64,000 nt of DNA from the NCBI GenBank assembly GCA_017472145.1, contig JAFUQX010000011.1, positions 62,001-126,000 on the forward strand. The letters run 5' to 3'. Shown piece by piece: positions 18,044 through 25,618 of the stretch. The first letter of the stretch is position 1. Every line of letters begins with the position of its first letter. The position numbers were made by a program, and so were the translations under genes. The notes beneath the pieces are model-generated. The model ran no database searches. It was given only the letters and a program-made list of their open reading frames with translations, and was not told where the DNA came from. Origin of the DNA: Ruminococcus sp. Lineage in GTDB: Bacteria > Bacillota > Clostridia > Oscillospirales > Ruminococcaceae.

Positions 18044-18129
18044 TGGTGCCGGTGGTGGGACTCGAACCCACACGTGGTTTCCCACAGCAGATTTTGAGTC
18101 TGCCTCGTCTGCCATTCCGACACACCGGC
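18044..18129 (-). tRNA. tRNA-Leu (anticodon CAA)
   Basis: An 86-base class II tRNA with a long variable arm (GTGGGAAACCAC). The acceptor stem GCCGGTG pairs with CACCGGC. The anticodon loop CTCAAAA gives CAA. CCA is encoded (18044-18046). Confidence 0.95.
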
Positions 18130-18142
18130 ATTTATCTTATTT

Positions 18143-18171
18143 ATTATATCATATTTGATTCTGTTTGTCAA
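18143..18171 (-). promoter_or_regulatory. Promoter of tRNA-Leu
   Basis: On the minus strand, TTGACA (18166-18171) and TATAAT (18143-18148) are perfect with a 17-base spacer. Confidence 0.88.
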
Positions 18172-18206
18172 GCACTTTTTCTGGTTACGGAGGATATGAG
18201 AGTATT

Positions 18207-19238
18207 ATGGAGCTGATTTTACAGACAAATGGCTGGGGAGCCATGTTTGGCGTTCCATGCGCCGTGGTGGATCAATATATCAAGCTGGCTACGCCTTCGC
18301 AGATCAAGGTGCTGCTCTATCTGCTGCGCTATCCGGGAATGACCATTCAGACGGAGCAGATGGCAAAGGCGCTGTCCATCGGCACGGAGCTGGTGGAGGA
18401 GGCGATGCTTTTCTGGCAGCAGACGGAGCTTTTTTCCGTTTCTGAATCTGCCGCACCGATGCAGCCGCAGCCCGGGCCTGTGGATCGAGCCGCTGCCGAT
18501 ACAGTTGTTTCGCCAATCCCTGCGGAGAAGCCGACGGTAACTGCGGCCGTGCAGCGTTCCAGCAGCGAGGTGAATCTGACGCCCAGTGAGATCGCCGCTG
18601 AGCTTCAAAAAAATTCCGGTATGCTGGAGCTGTTCCGCATGGCTGAGCAGCTGATCGGCGAACCGCTGACCCATATGCAGCAGCGTGCTCTTTTGTGGCA
18701 GTATGAATATCTCTCCATTCCGGGGGACATCATCCTGACCGTGCTGTCCTATTGCTGGTCACTGGGAAAAAACAGTATCAGCTATGAGGAAAAGCTCATC
18801 TATTCCTGGTGGAACCAGGGGCTTACCACGATGCAGCAGATCAATGATGCGATCGTGCAGGATCAGAACAGCCGCAGTTTCTATGGGCTTGCGGCACGGA
18901 CACTGGATATGAACCGTCCGCCGACGGCTAAGCAGAAGGAATATTTTGACCGGTGGCAGGCGCTGAAGCTTCCCATGGATCTGATTCGGTATGCCTATGA
19001 AAAGACGGTTGAGCAGACAGACAAGCTGTCCATGCCGTACATGAACAAGATACTGGAAACCTGGGCGGCCGCAGGATATCAGACCCGTGAGGATGTGGAT
19101 ACCAACGATCGTCTGGAGCAGAACAGCGATACCCTCAAGGGACGGAAGAGTACATCCTCCAGAAAGAAGAAGGGAGAGATCCCGGAAAGCCCCATGGCGG
19201 AGGCCTATCGCTCTCTGATTTATAATATTGATGAGTAA
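18207..19238 (+). CDS. DnaD-domain primosome protein
   Basis: A 343-residue protein with the DnaD layout. A winged-helix-like N-terminal part (residues 1-75, PSQIKVLLYLLRYPGMT) is joined by a Pro- and Ala-rich linker to two copies of the DnaD/DnaB_2 helical domain (about residues 130-205 and 225-290; MLELFRMAEQLIG, LLWQYEYLSIPGDII, and IRYAYEKTVEQTDKLSMPYMN). It is expected to help load the helicase at origins or stalled forks. The start is ATG at 18207, although GGAGG lies 13 bases upstream, a long spacing. It is followed by a dnaI-like gene, its usual partner. Confidence 0.88.
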   Translation: MELILQTNGWGAMFGVPCAVVDQYIKLATPSQIKVLLYLLRYPGMTIQTEQMAKALSIGTELVEEAMLFWQQTELFSVSESAAPMQPQPGPVDRAAADTVVSPIPAEKPTVTAAVQRSSSEVNLTPSEIAAELQKNSGMLELFRMAEQLIGEPLTHMQQRALLWQYEYLSIPGDIILTVLSYCWSLGKNSISYEEKLIYSWWNQGLTTMQQINDAIVQDQNSRSFYGLAARTLDMNRPPTAKQKEYFDRWQALKLPMDLIRYAYEKTVEQTDKLSMPYMNKILETWAAAGYQTREDVDTNDRLEQNSDTLKGRKSTSSRKKKGEIPESPMAEAYRSLIYNIDE

Positions 19239-19266
19239 CTGAATTTTTTATGAAAGGGAGGAGCCT

Positions 19267-20256
19267 ATGAAATCGGAACATCTGGAACAGGCCCTGGAGC
19301 GAATCGATACACGCCGGAAGCAGGCCATAACCGTGAATGATGAGCATTTCCGGGAGGTCAACGAACGGATTCCGGAGATCGCGGAGATCAATCGGCAGCT
19401 TTTTCAGACCAGCCGCAGTCTGATGCAGATCATTCGCAGCGGGGAGAATACAGCAGAGCGCATTGAGAAGCTGAAGCATCAGAATCAGCAGGCGCAGCTG
19501 ATGGTACGTCGCCTGCTTGCTGCAAACGGCTATCCGGAGGATTATCTGGAGGTGCATTTTACCTGCCCCAAATGCAGTGATACGGGCTATTATCAGGGCA
19601 CATACTGCACCTGTCTGACCACGCTTGCAGCGCAGATGGCCACTCAGGAGCTGAATCGGAATGCGCAGGTGAATCTGTGCAGCTTTGACAGCTTTGATCT
19701 GAGCTATTATCGTGGACATAAAACGGAGAGCGGTTCGGACTGCTACCGGGCCATGGAGATCATCTATCACTTCTGTAAGGAGTATGCAGCACATTTTTCA
19801 AAGGAATCTCCGAGTATTCTCATGTATGGCAGTACGGGCCTGGGCAAGACCCATCTGTCTCTGTCCATTGCATCGGCCGTGCTGGAGAAGGGCTGCAGCG
19901 TGCTGTATGATTCGGTCATCAATTTCCTGCGGCAGATTGAAAATGAACACTTCGGCCGGGACAAGACGGGAAATGATACCTTGTCCCTGCTTCTGGAATG
20001 CGACCTGCTGATTCTGGATGATCTGGGCACGGAATTTGATACGCCCTTCTATCAGTCGGCGATTTATAACATCATCAACACACGTATGAACCGCTGCCTG
20101 CCTACCATTATCAGCACCAATATGGATTTCAATGGCATTTCCCACAAGTATGACGAGCGTATCACCTCCCGTATTTTTGCCACCTATGTGAATCACCATT
20201 TTGTGGGATATGATGTGCGCATTCTGAAGGCGCAGCAGAAGGCTGGCCGCCGGTAA
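19267..20256 (+). CDS. Helicase loader, DnaC/DnaI-type AAA+ ATPase
   Basis: A 329-residue protein. A long helical N-terminal part precedes a cysteine cluster with CPKC and CTC (about residues 99-115, zinc-binding as in DnaI). The ATPase follows, with Walker A GSTGLGKTHLS near residue 188, Walker B LLILDDLG near residue 252, the sensor segment TIISTNMDF, and the arginine region RITSRIF. It is predicted to load DnaB (8696-10048) onto DNA. The ATG has GGGAGGAG upstream. It lies between the DnaD-like gene and lgt with short gaps. Confidence 0.92.
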   Translation: MKSEHLEQALERIDTRRKQAITVNDEHFREVNERIPEIAEINRQLFQTSRSLMQIIRSGENTAERIEKLKHQNQQAQLMVRRLLAANGYPEDYLEVHFTCPKCSDTGYYQGTYCTCLTTLAAQMATQELNRNAQVNLCSFDSFDLSYYRGHKTESGSDCYRAMEIIYHFCKEYAAHFSKESPSILMYGSTGLGKTHLSLSIASAVLEKGCSVLYDSVINFLRQIENEHFGRDKTGNDTLSLLLECDLLILDDLGTEFDTPFYQSAIYNIINTRMNRCLPTIISTNMDFNGISHKYDERITSRIFATYVNHHFVGYDVRILKAQQKAGRR

Positions 20257-20268
20257 GGAGAGAGCATC

Positions 20269-21072
20269 GTGTATCCGTACATTGAATTTCTATCCATGGA
20301 AATCGGCACATATGGGGTATTCTGCGTGCTGGGCGGTGCGCTGGCCTTTCTTCTGGCCCTGCTGAACCGCCGGCATTCGGGACTGGATTTCTATGATGTG
20401 GCAGAAGCAGCAGCGGCTGTGATCGTGGGTGCAGTTGTGGGCGCAAAGGTGCTGTATCTGATCGTGGATTTTGACACGGTGCAGCACATTATCCGGGAGC
20501 ATGGGATGAACCGGGAAACGCTGATGGATCTCATGCAGGGCGGCTTCGTCTTTTACGGCGGATTTCTGGGCGGCCTGCTGGCACTGTTCATATATGCAGG
20601 GCTTATGAAAATGCCCTTGCAGCTGTATCTGATGACCATTGCGCCGGGGATACCACTGGCCCATGCCTTCGGACGAGTGGGCTGCTTTATGGCTGGCTGC
20701 TGTTATGGGATTCCTTCCGAGGTCTGCGGTATTGCTTTTGAAAATGCGTTGGGTGCGCCTAATGGAATCAAGCTGTTCCCGGTGCAGCTGCTGGAGTCGG
20801 CGCTGCTGCTGGTGCTGGCGGTGATCATGGAGATATATTACATGCGGTCGAAGCGCCATCATTGTGTGATTTACCTGTATCTGTTTCTTTATCCGGTGAT
20901 ACGGCTGATTACAGAGCAATTCCGGTATGATGATGCGCAAAGGGGCATTTTCCTGGGACTTTCTACATCTACGTGGATCAGCATTGGTATAATGATAGTG
21001 GGATCGATCCTGTTTCTGATGGACTGGAGAAAGGGCTTTCCTGAGCCGGAGCTTCCGGAGTATGAAGAATGA
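20269..21072 (+). CDS. lgt: Prolipoprotein diacylglyceryl transferase
   Basis: A 267-residue polytopic membrane enzyme that transfers diacylglycerol from phosphatidylglycerol to the lipobox cysteine of prolipoproteins. The Lgt signature appears as GRVGCFMAGCCYG near residue 137, with GGFVFYGGFLGG before it and the ITEQFR segment near the end. The start is GTG with AAGGAGAG upstream. It is the last gene of the dnaD-dnaI-lgt run and is followed by a strong terminator. Confidence 0.94.
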   Translation: MYPYIEFLSMEIGTYGVFCVLGGALAFLLALLNRRHSGLDFYDVAEAAAAVIVGAVVGAKVLYLIVDFDTVQHIIREHGMNRETLMDLMQGGFVFYGGFLGGLLALFIYAGLMKMPLQLYLMTIAPGIPLAHAFGRVGCFMAGCCYGIPSEVCGIAFENALGAPNGIKLFPVQLLESALLLVLAVIMEIYYMRSKRHHCVIYLYLFLYPVIRLITEQFRYDDAQRGIFLGLSTSTWISIGIMIVGSILFLMDWRKGFPEPELPEYEE

Positions 21073-21110
21073 AAAAGTCCGCAGCTCTGCGTGGGCTGCG
21101 GACTTTTTCT
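21072..21110 (+). terminator. Terminator after lgt
   Basis: AAAAAGTCCGCAGC pairs with GCTGCGGACTTTTT, with the T run built into the stem end. Confidence 0.9.
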
Positions 21111-21191
21111 GTCAAAAAGGGGTTTTGTACTAGCGCATATATATTTTTTGATAAGCTGCGGCAGGATGTCTACGTTCCTGCCTAAGCTTGG

Positions 21192-21222
21192 CGAAAAAAC
21201 CTCTGAAAGCCTTCCCTTAGTA
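21192..21222 (+). repeat. Degenerate partial copy of the MITE-like element
   Basis: About 30 bases match the left end of the elements at 25302 and 36748 (CGAAAAAACCTCTGAAAGCC, then CCTTAGTA). The rest of the element is missing. Like the full copies it lies downstream of a terminator. Confidence 0.6.
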
Positions 21223-21237
21223 GATGACATTGCCCAC
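21223..21237 (+). repeat. Left half of a 15-bp inverted repeat
   Basis: GATGACATTGCCCAC is the exact reverse complement of 22017-22031. The two halves frame the orphan gene at 21454-21915. Confidence 0.75.
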
Positions 21238-21453
21238 CCCGTGGGGAGTAGCCCCCTCCTTACCCCTGGATGAGGTGCTTTGCTCACATCTGGCCGTAAT
21301 TCCTCAAACGGTTCGGTAAGGTGTTTCTAAGTTAAGGATGCGGTTTGTTCAGCAGGGGGGTGCGGTGATATAAGAAAATCCCCCTAGCGAAATGGTACTC
21401 TGACTGCTACGCTTTATCGAAAATAATACAATTAATGGCAGTGCAGCAGATGG
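21238..21453. other. Intergenic stretch without a recognised gene
   Basis: This has C- and T-rich runs and the 6-base repeat GGGGGG near 21354-21360 but no ORF with a ribosome site, and no promoter I would call. It may be remnant mobile DNA. Confidence 0.4.
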
Positions 21454-21915
21454 TCAATCTCCTGCACGATAGGCCAATTTAAGGGTAGGATGTTCATAAC
21501 TGATGAAGCCAGACGCATCTCTGCCTAAATTTGCATAAACATAATGCATCTTCTTCGATATTCCGGTAAATCTTATGGATTTTTCTTCCAGACAGAATAC
21601 AAAGTCTGCGACCAGACCTTCATAACCCATATGAAAGGCATCGAAAGTAATTCCCATTTCCTGATCCATTACACTCGTTGGTTTTAAAATGTTCTTTTGA
21701 ACCAGAAAATTCATTGCAGCTTCAGCAAAAACCGCAAAATTATCCATAACAAAAGTAGCTGTTTTATAGTTAGCATGAAATCCTATTGAATTTTCTTTCC
21801 CCATTATCTGAAGATGCAGTATCTTGAAACTTCTGAATTTAATTTTCAGTTTTCCTGATTGTACTTCTTCCCCTGTGGAGGTGTATTTTTTTGTCAGCAT
21901 TTTATATAATTCCAC
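21454..21915 (-). CDS. Hypothetical protein, 153 residues
   Basis: A small soluble protein that I do not recognise. It starts with GTG (MELYKMLTKKY), has AAGGAGG seven bases upstream and its own promoter at 21946-21974, so it is very likely expressed. The sequence alternates beta-type stretches (LKIKFRSFKILHLQIMG) with one helix near residues 60-75. It has no signal peptide or membrane segment. The gene is AT-rich relative to its neighbours, stands alone and is framed by a 15-bp inverted repeat, which suggests acquired cargo. Confidence 0.75.
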   Translation of the reverse strand: MELYKMLTKKYTSTGEEVQSGKLKIKFRSFKILHLQIMGKENSIGFHANYKTATFVMDNFAVFAEAAMNFLVQKNILKPTSVMDQEMGITFDAFHMGYEGLVADFVFCLEEKSIRFTGISKKMHYVYANLGRDASGFISYEHPTLKLAYRAGD

Positions 21916-21945
21916 TTTTATTCCTCCTTGCCATTTTGTACTACT

Positions 21946-21974
21946 ATTATATACGATTTTCGGCGAAACGTCAA
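21946..21974 (-). promoter_or_regulatory. Promoter of the orphan gene
   Basis: On the minus strand, TTGACG (21969-21974) and TATAAT (21946-21951) are spaced by 17 bases. Confidence 0.82.
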
Positions 21975-22016
21975 GCTTTTGGGGGATTTTTTTAAACTGT
22001 AAGTCTTCCTTGTTAT

Positions 22017-22031
22017 GTGGGCAATGTCATC
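22017..22031 (-). repeat. Right half of the 15-bp inverted repeat
   Basis: GTGGGCAATGTCATC is the exact reverse complement of 21223-21237. The similarity extends loosely outward to a TTAAG or CTAAG motif. Confidence 0.75.
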
Positions 22032-22066
22032 AATTTAAGCGACATTTGTTGTTTATATAGAGTGTT

Positions 22067-23317
22067 TTATTCTTCCTCGTCCTCCTTATCCGGCAGCGGT
22101 TCTACGACCAGCTGTACCTTGCGGACGGTCAGATTATCGGTTTCCAGTACGGTGAAATGGAAGCGCTCCCACTGTGCAGTTTCGCCCCTGGAGGGAATGC
22201 AGCCCAGCAGCTCGGTAATCCAGCCGCCCACAGTGGTGGAGGCCATCACCGGAAGCTCCGTGGGAATGTCCTCCTCGTCCAGTCCGTCCCGCATATCGCT
22301 GACGCTGAAAGCGCCTTCCACTGTGTAGGTATGAGGTGCGGTTTTGACGAATTCATTGACGATCTCATCGCTCTCGTCATAGATATCACCCACCAGCTCC
22401 TCCAGGATATCCTCCAGGGTAACAATGCCCTTTGTGCCGCCGTACTGGTCTACCACAATGGCCATATGAGTCTTAGCCAGCTGCATTTCATGGAGCACCT
22501 CACTGATGCGCTTGGTGGACGGGATGTAGATGACATCCTGAAGGATATCATCCAGGCTCTGGTATTTTCCATGGATCAGACGGAAGAACTCTTTGTTGGT
22601 GATGATGCCCACGATGTTGTCCAGTGTCTTGTCATACACCGGGAAGCGTGAGAAGTGACTGGACAGGAACAGATCACGGATCTTATCCAGGCTGGCATCA
22701 CAGGGAATGCCTACGATCTTCACCCGGGGAATCAGGATCTCATTGACCGTCTTTTCGTCGAATTTGAGAGCGGAGATGACCAGATCGCTTTCCTGTTCTT
22801 CCAGCACGCCCTCCTCCTCGATCTCATCGATGATGTACATCAGCTCATCTTCGGTCACAGACGGAGTATCGTCAGTATGCTTGAACAGGCGGGACAGCAG
22901 GTCAAAGAACTTGACGAAGGGCGTGAAAAGAATGATCAGACCGGTCAGGGCCGAGGCAAAGGTCAGGGCCAGGCTCTCAGCGTGGGATTTTGCATAGTAT
23001 TTCGGCAGCACCTCGCAGAAGGTCAGCACCAGCAGGGTCATGACCACAGTGGAGACAGCTGCACCGGCATCGCCTATCCACTGAGTGAACAGAACGGTGG
23101 CCAGGGAGGATGCGCCGATGTTGGCGATATTGTTGCCTACCAGGATGGCGGTCAGGGCATCCTCATAGCGTTCCGCCACACGAAGCGCACGGGCGGCCCG
23201 CTTGTCTCCCTGATCGGACCGATGCTTGAGACGAATTTTATTTACACAGGCAAAGGCGGTCTCCGAGCTGGAAAACAGCGCAGAGAGCACCATCAGAATG
23301 AGCAAAACAACGATCAT
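22067..23317 (-). CDS. CNNM/CBS/CorC-domain membrane protein (HlyC/CorC family)
   Basis: A 416-residue protein with the CNNM transmembrane domain (residues 1-170, SSSETAFACVNKIRLKH signature, three or four helices), a pair of CBS domains (about residues 200-325; ILIPRVKIVGI, HMAIVVDQYGGTKGIVTLED) and a C-terminal CorC_HlyC domain. The family is linked to magnesium or cobalt export; the hemolysin name is historical. The start chosen is ATG at 23317, with GGAGG five bases upstream, rather than the ATG four codons earlier that overlaps that site. Confidence 0.92.
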   Translation of the reverse strand: MIVVLLILMVLSALFSSSETAFACVNKIRLKHRSDQGDKRAARALRVAERYEDALTAILVGNNIANIGASSLATVLFTQWIGDAGAAVSTVVMTLLVLTFCEVLPKYYAKSHAESLALTFASALTGLIILFTPFVKFFDLLSRLFKHTDDTPSVTEDELMYIIDEIEEEGVLEEQESDLVISALKFDEKTVNEILIPRVKIVGIPCDASLDKIRDLFLSSHFSRFPVYDKTLDNIVGIITNKEFFRLIHGKYQSLDDILQDVIYIPSTKRISEVLHEMQLAKTHMAIVVDQYGGTKGIVTLEDILEELVGDIYDESDEIVNEFVKTAPHTYTVEGAFSVSDMRDGLDEEDIPTELPVMASTTVGGWITELLGCIPSRGETAQWERFHFTVLETDNLTVRKVQLVVEPLPDKEDEEE

Positions 23318-23343
23318 AGAATCCTCCATAAATGAAATTTCAG

Positions 23344-23372
23344 TTGATTTTTTTTTTGTATAGTGCTATAAT
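23344..23372 (+). promoter_or_regulatory. Promoter of the GtrA-family gene
   Basis: TTGATT (23344-23349) and TATAAT (23367-23372) are spaced by 17 bases. Confidence 0.7.
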
Positions 23373-23462
23373 AGTATCATATTTTGACGCTGGAATCAAG
23401 AGGAGATTCGAGCAAACGTAAAAAATCGGCAGAATGCCGGAAAAAGGAAAGGAAAATGGAAA

Positions 23463-23978
23463 ATGAACCGACTGATTTTATGGTTTGTAAAGCACATGCC
23501 GAAGAAAATTCAGGAGATCTACTTCAAGCATGAGGAGATCTGGCTGTATCTCTTTTACGGCGCCCTGACGACGCTGGTTTCTATGATCACCAAGCTGGTG
23601 CCCCTGTATCTGGCCGACCCGGAGGCCATGGGCAGCTTCTACACCATCTATTCCGGCGGCTGTGCTACCTTCTCCTGGATCTGTGCCGTGACCTTCGCCT
23701 TCTTCACCAACCGGGCGTATGTGTTCAAGAGCACGGCCAGGACAAAGAAGGAGTTCTGGCGTGAGTTTGTGAATTTCTATGTAGGCCGTCTGGCGTCCTG
23801 GTTTATCGACCTGGGCATTACCATGGTGTTCATCGGTTATCTGAAGTGGAACGAATTCTGGGTAACACTGGCCTCTCAGATCATTATTCTGATCATCAAC
23901 TATGTCATCAGCAAGCTGTTTGTGTTCCGCAAGACGGAAAGCACAGACAAGGCCGAAGCCGCAAGCGCAAAGGAATAA
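23463..23978 (+). CDS. GtrA-family membrane protein
   Basis: A 171-residue protein with four transmembrane helices and the GtrA-like pattern: YGALTTLVSM in the first helix, FFTNRAYVFKS after the second, and INYVISKLFVFRK at the end. GtrA-like proteins are thought to flip lipid-linked sugars or act with cell-wall glycosyltransferases. No glycosyltransferase is adjacent here. The ribosome site is AAAGGAAAGGA. Confidence 0.88.
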   Translation: MNRLILWFVKHMPKKIQEIYFKHEEIWLYLFYGALTTLVSMITKLVPLYLADPEAMGSFYTIYSGGCATFSWICAVTFAFFTNRAYVFKSTARTKKEFWREFVNFYVGRLASWFIDLGITMVFIGYLKWNEFWVTLASQIIILIINYVISKLFVFRKTESTDKAEAASAKE

Positions 23979-24012
23979 TCCGCAGAAAAGGGTACATACT
24001 ACAGGAAGAAAA

Positions 24013-24030
24013 CGAGCTGCAGCCAGCTCG
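24013..24030 (+). other. Perfect 7-bp hairpin
   Basis: CGAGCTG and CAGCTCG flank a four-base loop in the gap between the GtrA and DUF421 genes. There is no T run, so it may be RNA processing or nothing. Confidence 0.35.
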
Positions 24031-24165
24031 ACCGTCTTACGACCTCCGCTTTGAACTGATTTCCTATTGACAGCATGTTAAGCCCCATCAGGGAATCTGT
24101 AAATGAAAATAGTGAAGGGGCTGCCTGTAGGCGCAGCAGCAGCTTCTGTCTTTTGAGGTGATTCT

Positions 24166-24864
24166 GTGAGTACCATTTTCATCCGATCGATCCTGCTGTA
24201 TGCCGTTGTGGTTTTTTCTGTGCGGCTCATGGGCAAGCGCCAGCTGGGAGAGCTTCAGCCCTCGGAGCTGGTCATAACCATTCTCATATCCAATATTGCG
24301 ACCCTTCCTCTGGAAAATCCATCCATACCGCTGCTGATGGGTGCATTGCCCATACTGGTGCTGGTATGCTTTGAGGTGCTCATATCCTGGGGTACGATGA
24401 AATCCAAGAAGCTGCGGCGTCTCATTTCCGGCAGCCCGAAGATCGTCATACGGGACGGGAAGATCGCCCAGCGTACCATGAAGGAGCTGCGCCTGACCAT
24501 TGATGATCTGCTCATGGCTCTGCGGAGCAATCAGATCTTCACGCCGGAGGAGGTGCAGTTTGCCATTGTGGAAACCACCGGTACGATTTCTGTCTATCCC
24601 AAGGCTGCTTATCAGACGGTCACACAGGCAGACATAGAGCTGCATCAGCCCTCGGAAAATCCGCCGTCGGTGGTGGTATCTGATGGAGTTGTGATCACAA
24701 AGGCCCTTCAGGCGCTGGGCAAGGATGAGCGCTGGCTCAGTGCGCAGCTGGGGAAGCAGGGGCTTTCCCCGGAGCATACCTTTCTGGCCATGGCTGACAA
24801 GCAGACGCTGTGTACCGTGATTGCCAGAGAGTCCGGCAAGGGAAAGGGCGGTGGTAAGGAATGA
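24166..24864 (+). CDS. DUF421 (YetF-like) membrane protein
   Basis: A 232-residue protein with three N-terminal membrane segments, the conserved RLMGKRQLGELQPSELVI segment near residue 20, and a soluble C-terminal alpha/beta domain (IVIRDGKI, then TIDDLLMALR). This matches DUF421 proteins such as Bacillus YetF. The function is not firmly known. The start is GTG with GAGGTGA upstream. It overlaps the DUF4363 gene through ATGA, the usual pairing in Firmicutes. Confidence 0.9.
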   Translation: MSTIFIRSILLYAVVVFSVRLMGKRQLGELQPSELVITILISNIATLPLENPSIPLLMGALPILVLVCFEVLISWGTMKSKKLRRLISGSPKIVIRDGKIAQRTMKELRLTIDDLLMALRSNQIFTPEEVQFAIVETTGTISVYPKAAYQTVTQADIELHQPSENPPSVVVSDGVVITKALQALGKDERWLSAQLGKQGLSPEHTFLAMADKQTLCTVIARESGKGKGGGKE

Positions 24865-25238
24865 CACGGGTAAAGATCGCCATTGTGATCCTATCTCTTC
24901 TGATTCTCATGAGCATCGGTTCGGTTCTGATGGTACACTATGCCTGCAATCGGGTGATGACGGTTCTGGAGCAGGTACAGCATGCGGCGGACCGGGAGGA
25001 TACAGAGCAGCTGGGGACGCTCTGTGATGCGGCCTATGAGCGGTGGGAGGATATACAGTGGATGCTGATGTGTACCGTTTCTCATGAGAAGCTGACACTG
25101 ACTGATCAGGCCTTCTGCCGTCTGCGGCCGCTGCTGGATACAGACTGTGATGAATTTGAAGCAGAGCTTTCTACAGTATATACTATGCTTCTGCATATCA
25201 AGCAGGGCGAAACGCCGTATCTTACAAATATATTTTAA
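24861..25238 (+). CDS. DUF4363-type membrane-anchored protein
   Basis: A 125-residue protein with an N-terminal transmembrane helix (residues 6-28) and a helical extracellular domain (QVQHAADREDTEQL, YERWEDIQWMLMCTVSHEKL). It matches DUF4363 proteins that commonly follow DUF421 genes. The function is unknown; it probably acts with the DUF421 protein in the membrane. Confidence 0.82.
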   Translation: MTRVKIAIVILSLLILMSIGSVLMVHYACNRVMTVLEQVQHAADREDTEQLGTLCDAAYERWEDIQWMLMCTVSHEKLTLTDQAFCRLRPLLDTDCDEFEAELSTVYTMLLHIKQGETPYLTNIF

Positions 25239-25274
25239 GAGGCTGATGAAGCAAAGCAGCTATGAGAAACAGCA

Positions 25275-25299
25275 AAAGGACTGCCGGAGCAGTCCTTTC
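25275..25299 (+). terminator. Terminator after the DUF421/DUF4363 pair
   Basis: GGACTGC pairs with GCAGTCC over a four-base loop, followed by TTTCTGTTT. The same hairpin reappears at 25499-25516. Confidence 0.75.
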
Positions 25300-25526
25300 T
25301 GTTTGTCGAAAAACCTCTGAAAGCCTCCCCTTAGTAAGGGGAGGTGGCACGCCGAAGGCGTGACGGAGGGGATTTTAAGATGTGAGAAAACTTACGATTT
25401 TGCGTACCTTTCGCATCCCCTCAGTCGTCACTTCGTGCCGACAGCTCCCCTTACTAAGGGGAGCCTTGTGCGGAAAATCTGACTTTTTCGACAAACTGGG
25501 ACTGCCGGAGCAGTCCTTTCTGTTTG
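25278..25526 (+). repeat. 28-bp direct repeats flanking the MITE-like element
   Basis: Bases 25278-25305 and 25499-25526 are identical over 28 positions and include the terminator hairpin. They bracket the element at 25302-25495 almost exactly. Confidence 0.85.
25302..25495 (+). mobile_element. MITE-like element, copy A (194 bp)
   Basis: Perfect 12-bp terminal inverted repeats (TTTGTCGAAAAA at 25302-25313, its complement at 25484-25495). Inside are two related palindromes: CTCCCCTTAGTAAGGGGAG on the left and its variant with ACTAAG on the right. Around them are the imperfectly complementary arms GGCACGCCGAAGGCGTGACG and GTCACTTCGTGCCGAC. The whole element can fold into one long hairpin. It has no ORF. 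A close copy lies at 36748-36940 in the same orientation. Confidence 0.82.
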
Positions 25527-25618
25527 TTGAAAAACGAATTGTGTATTGGATGGCTATCCCTGCAAATGTAATTTTTGTCATATAGAAAATGCAGGTGCTG
25601 CACGAATTTGTGCGTCTC

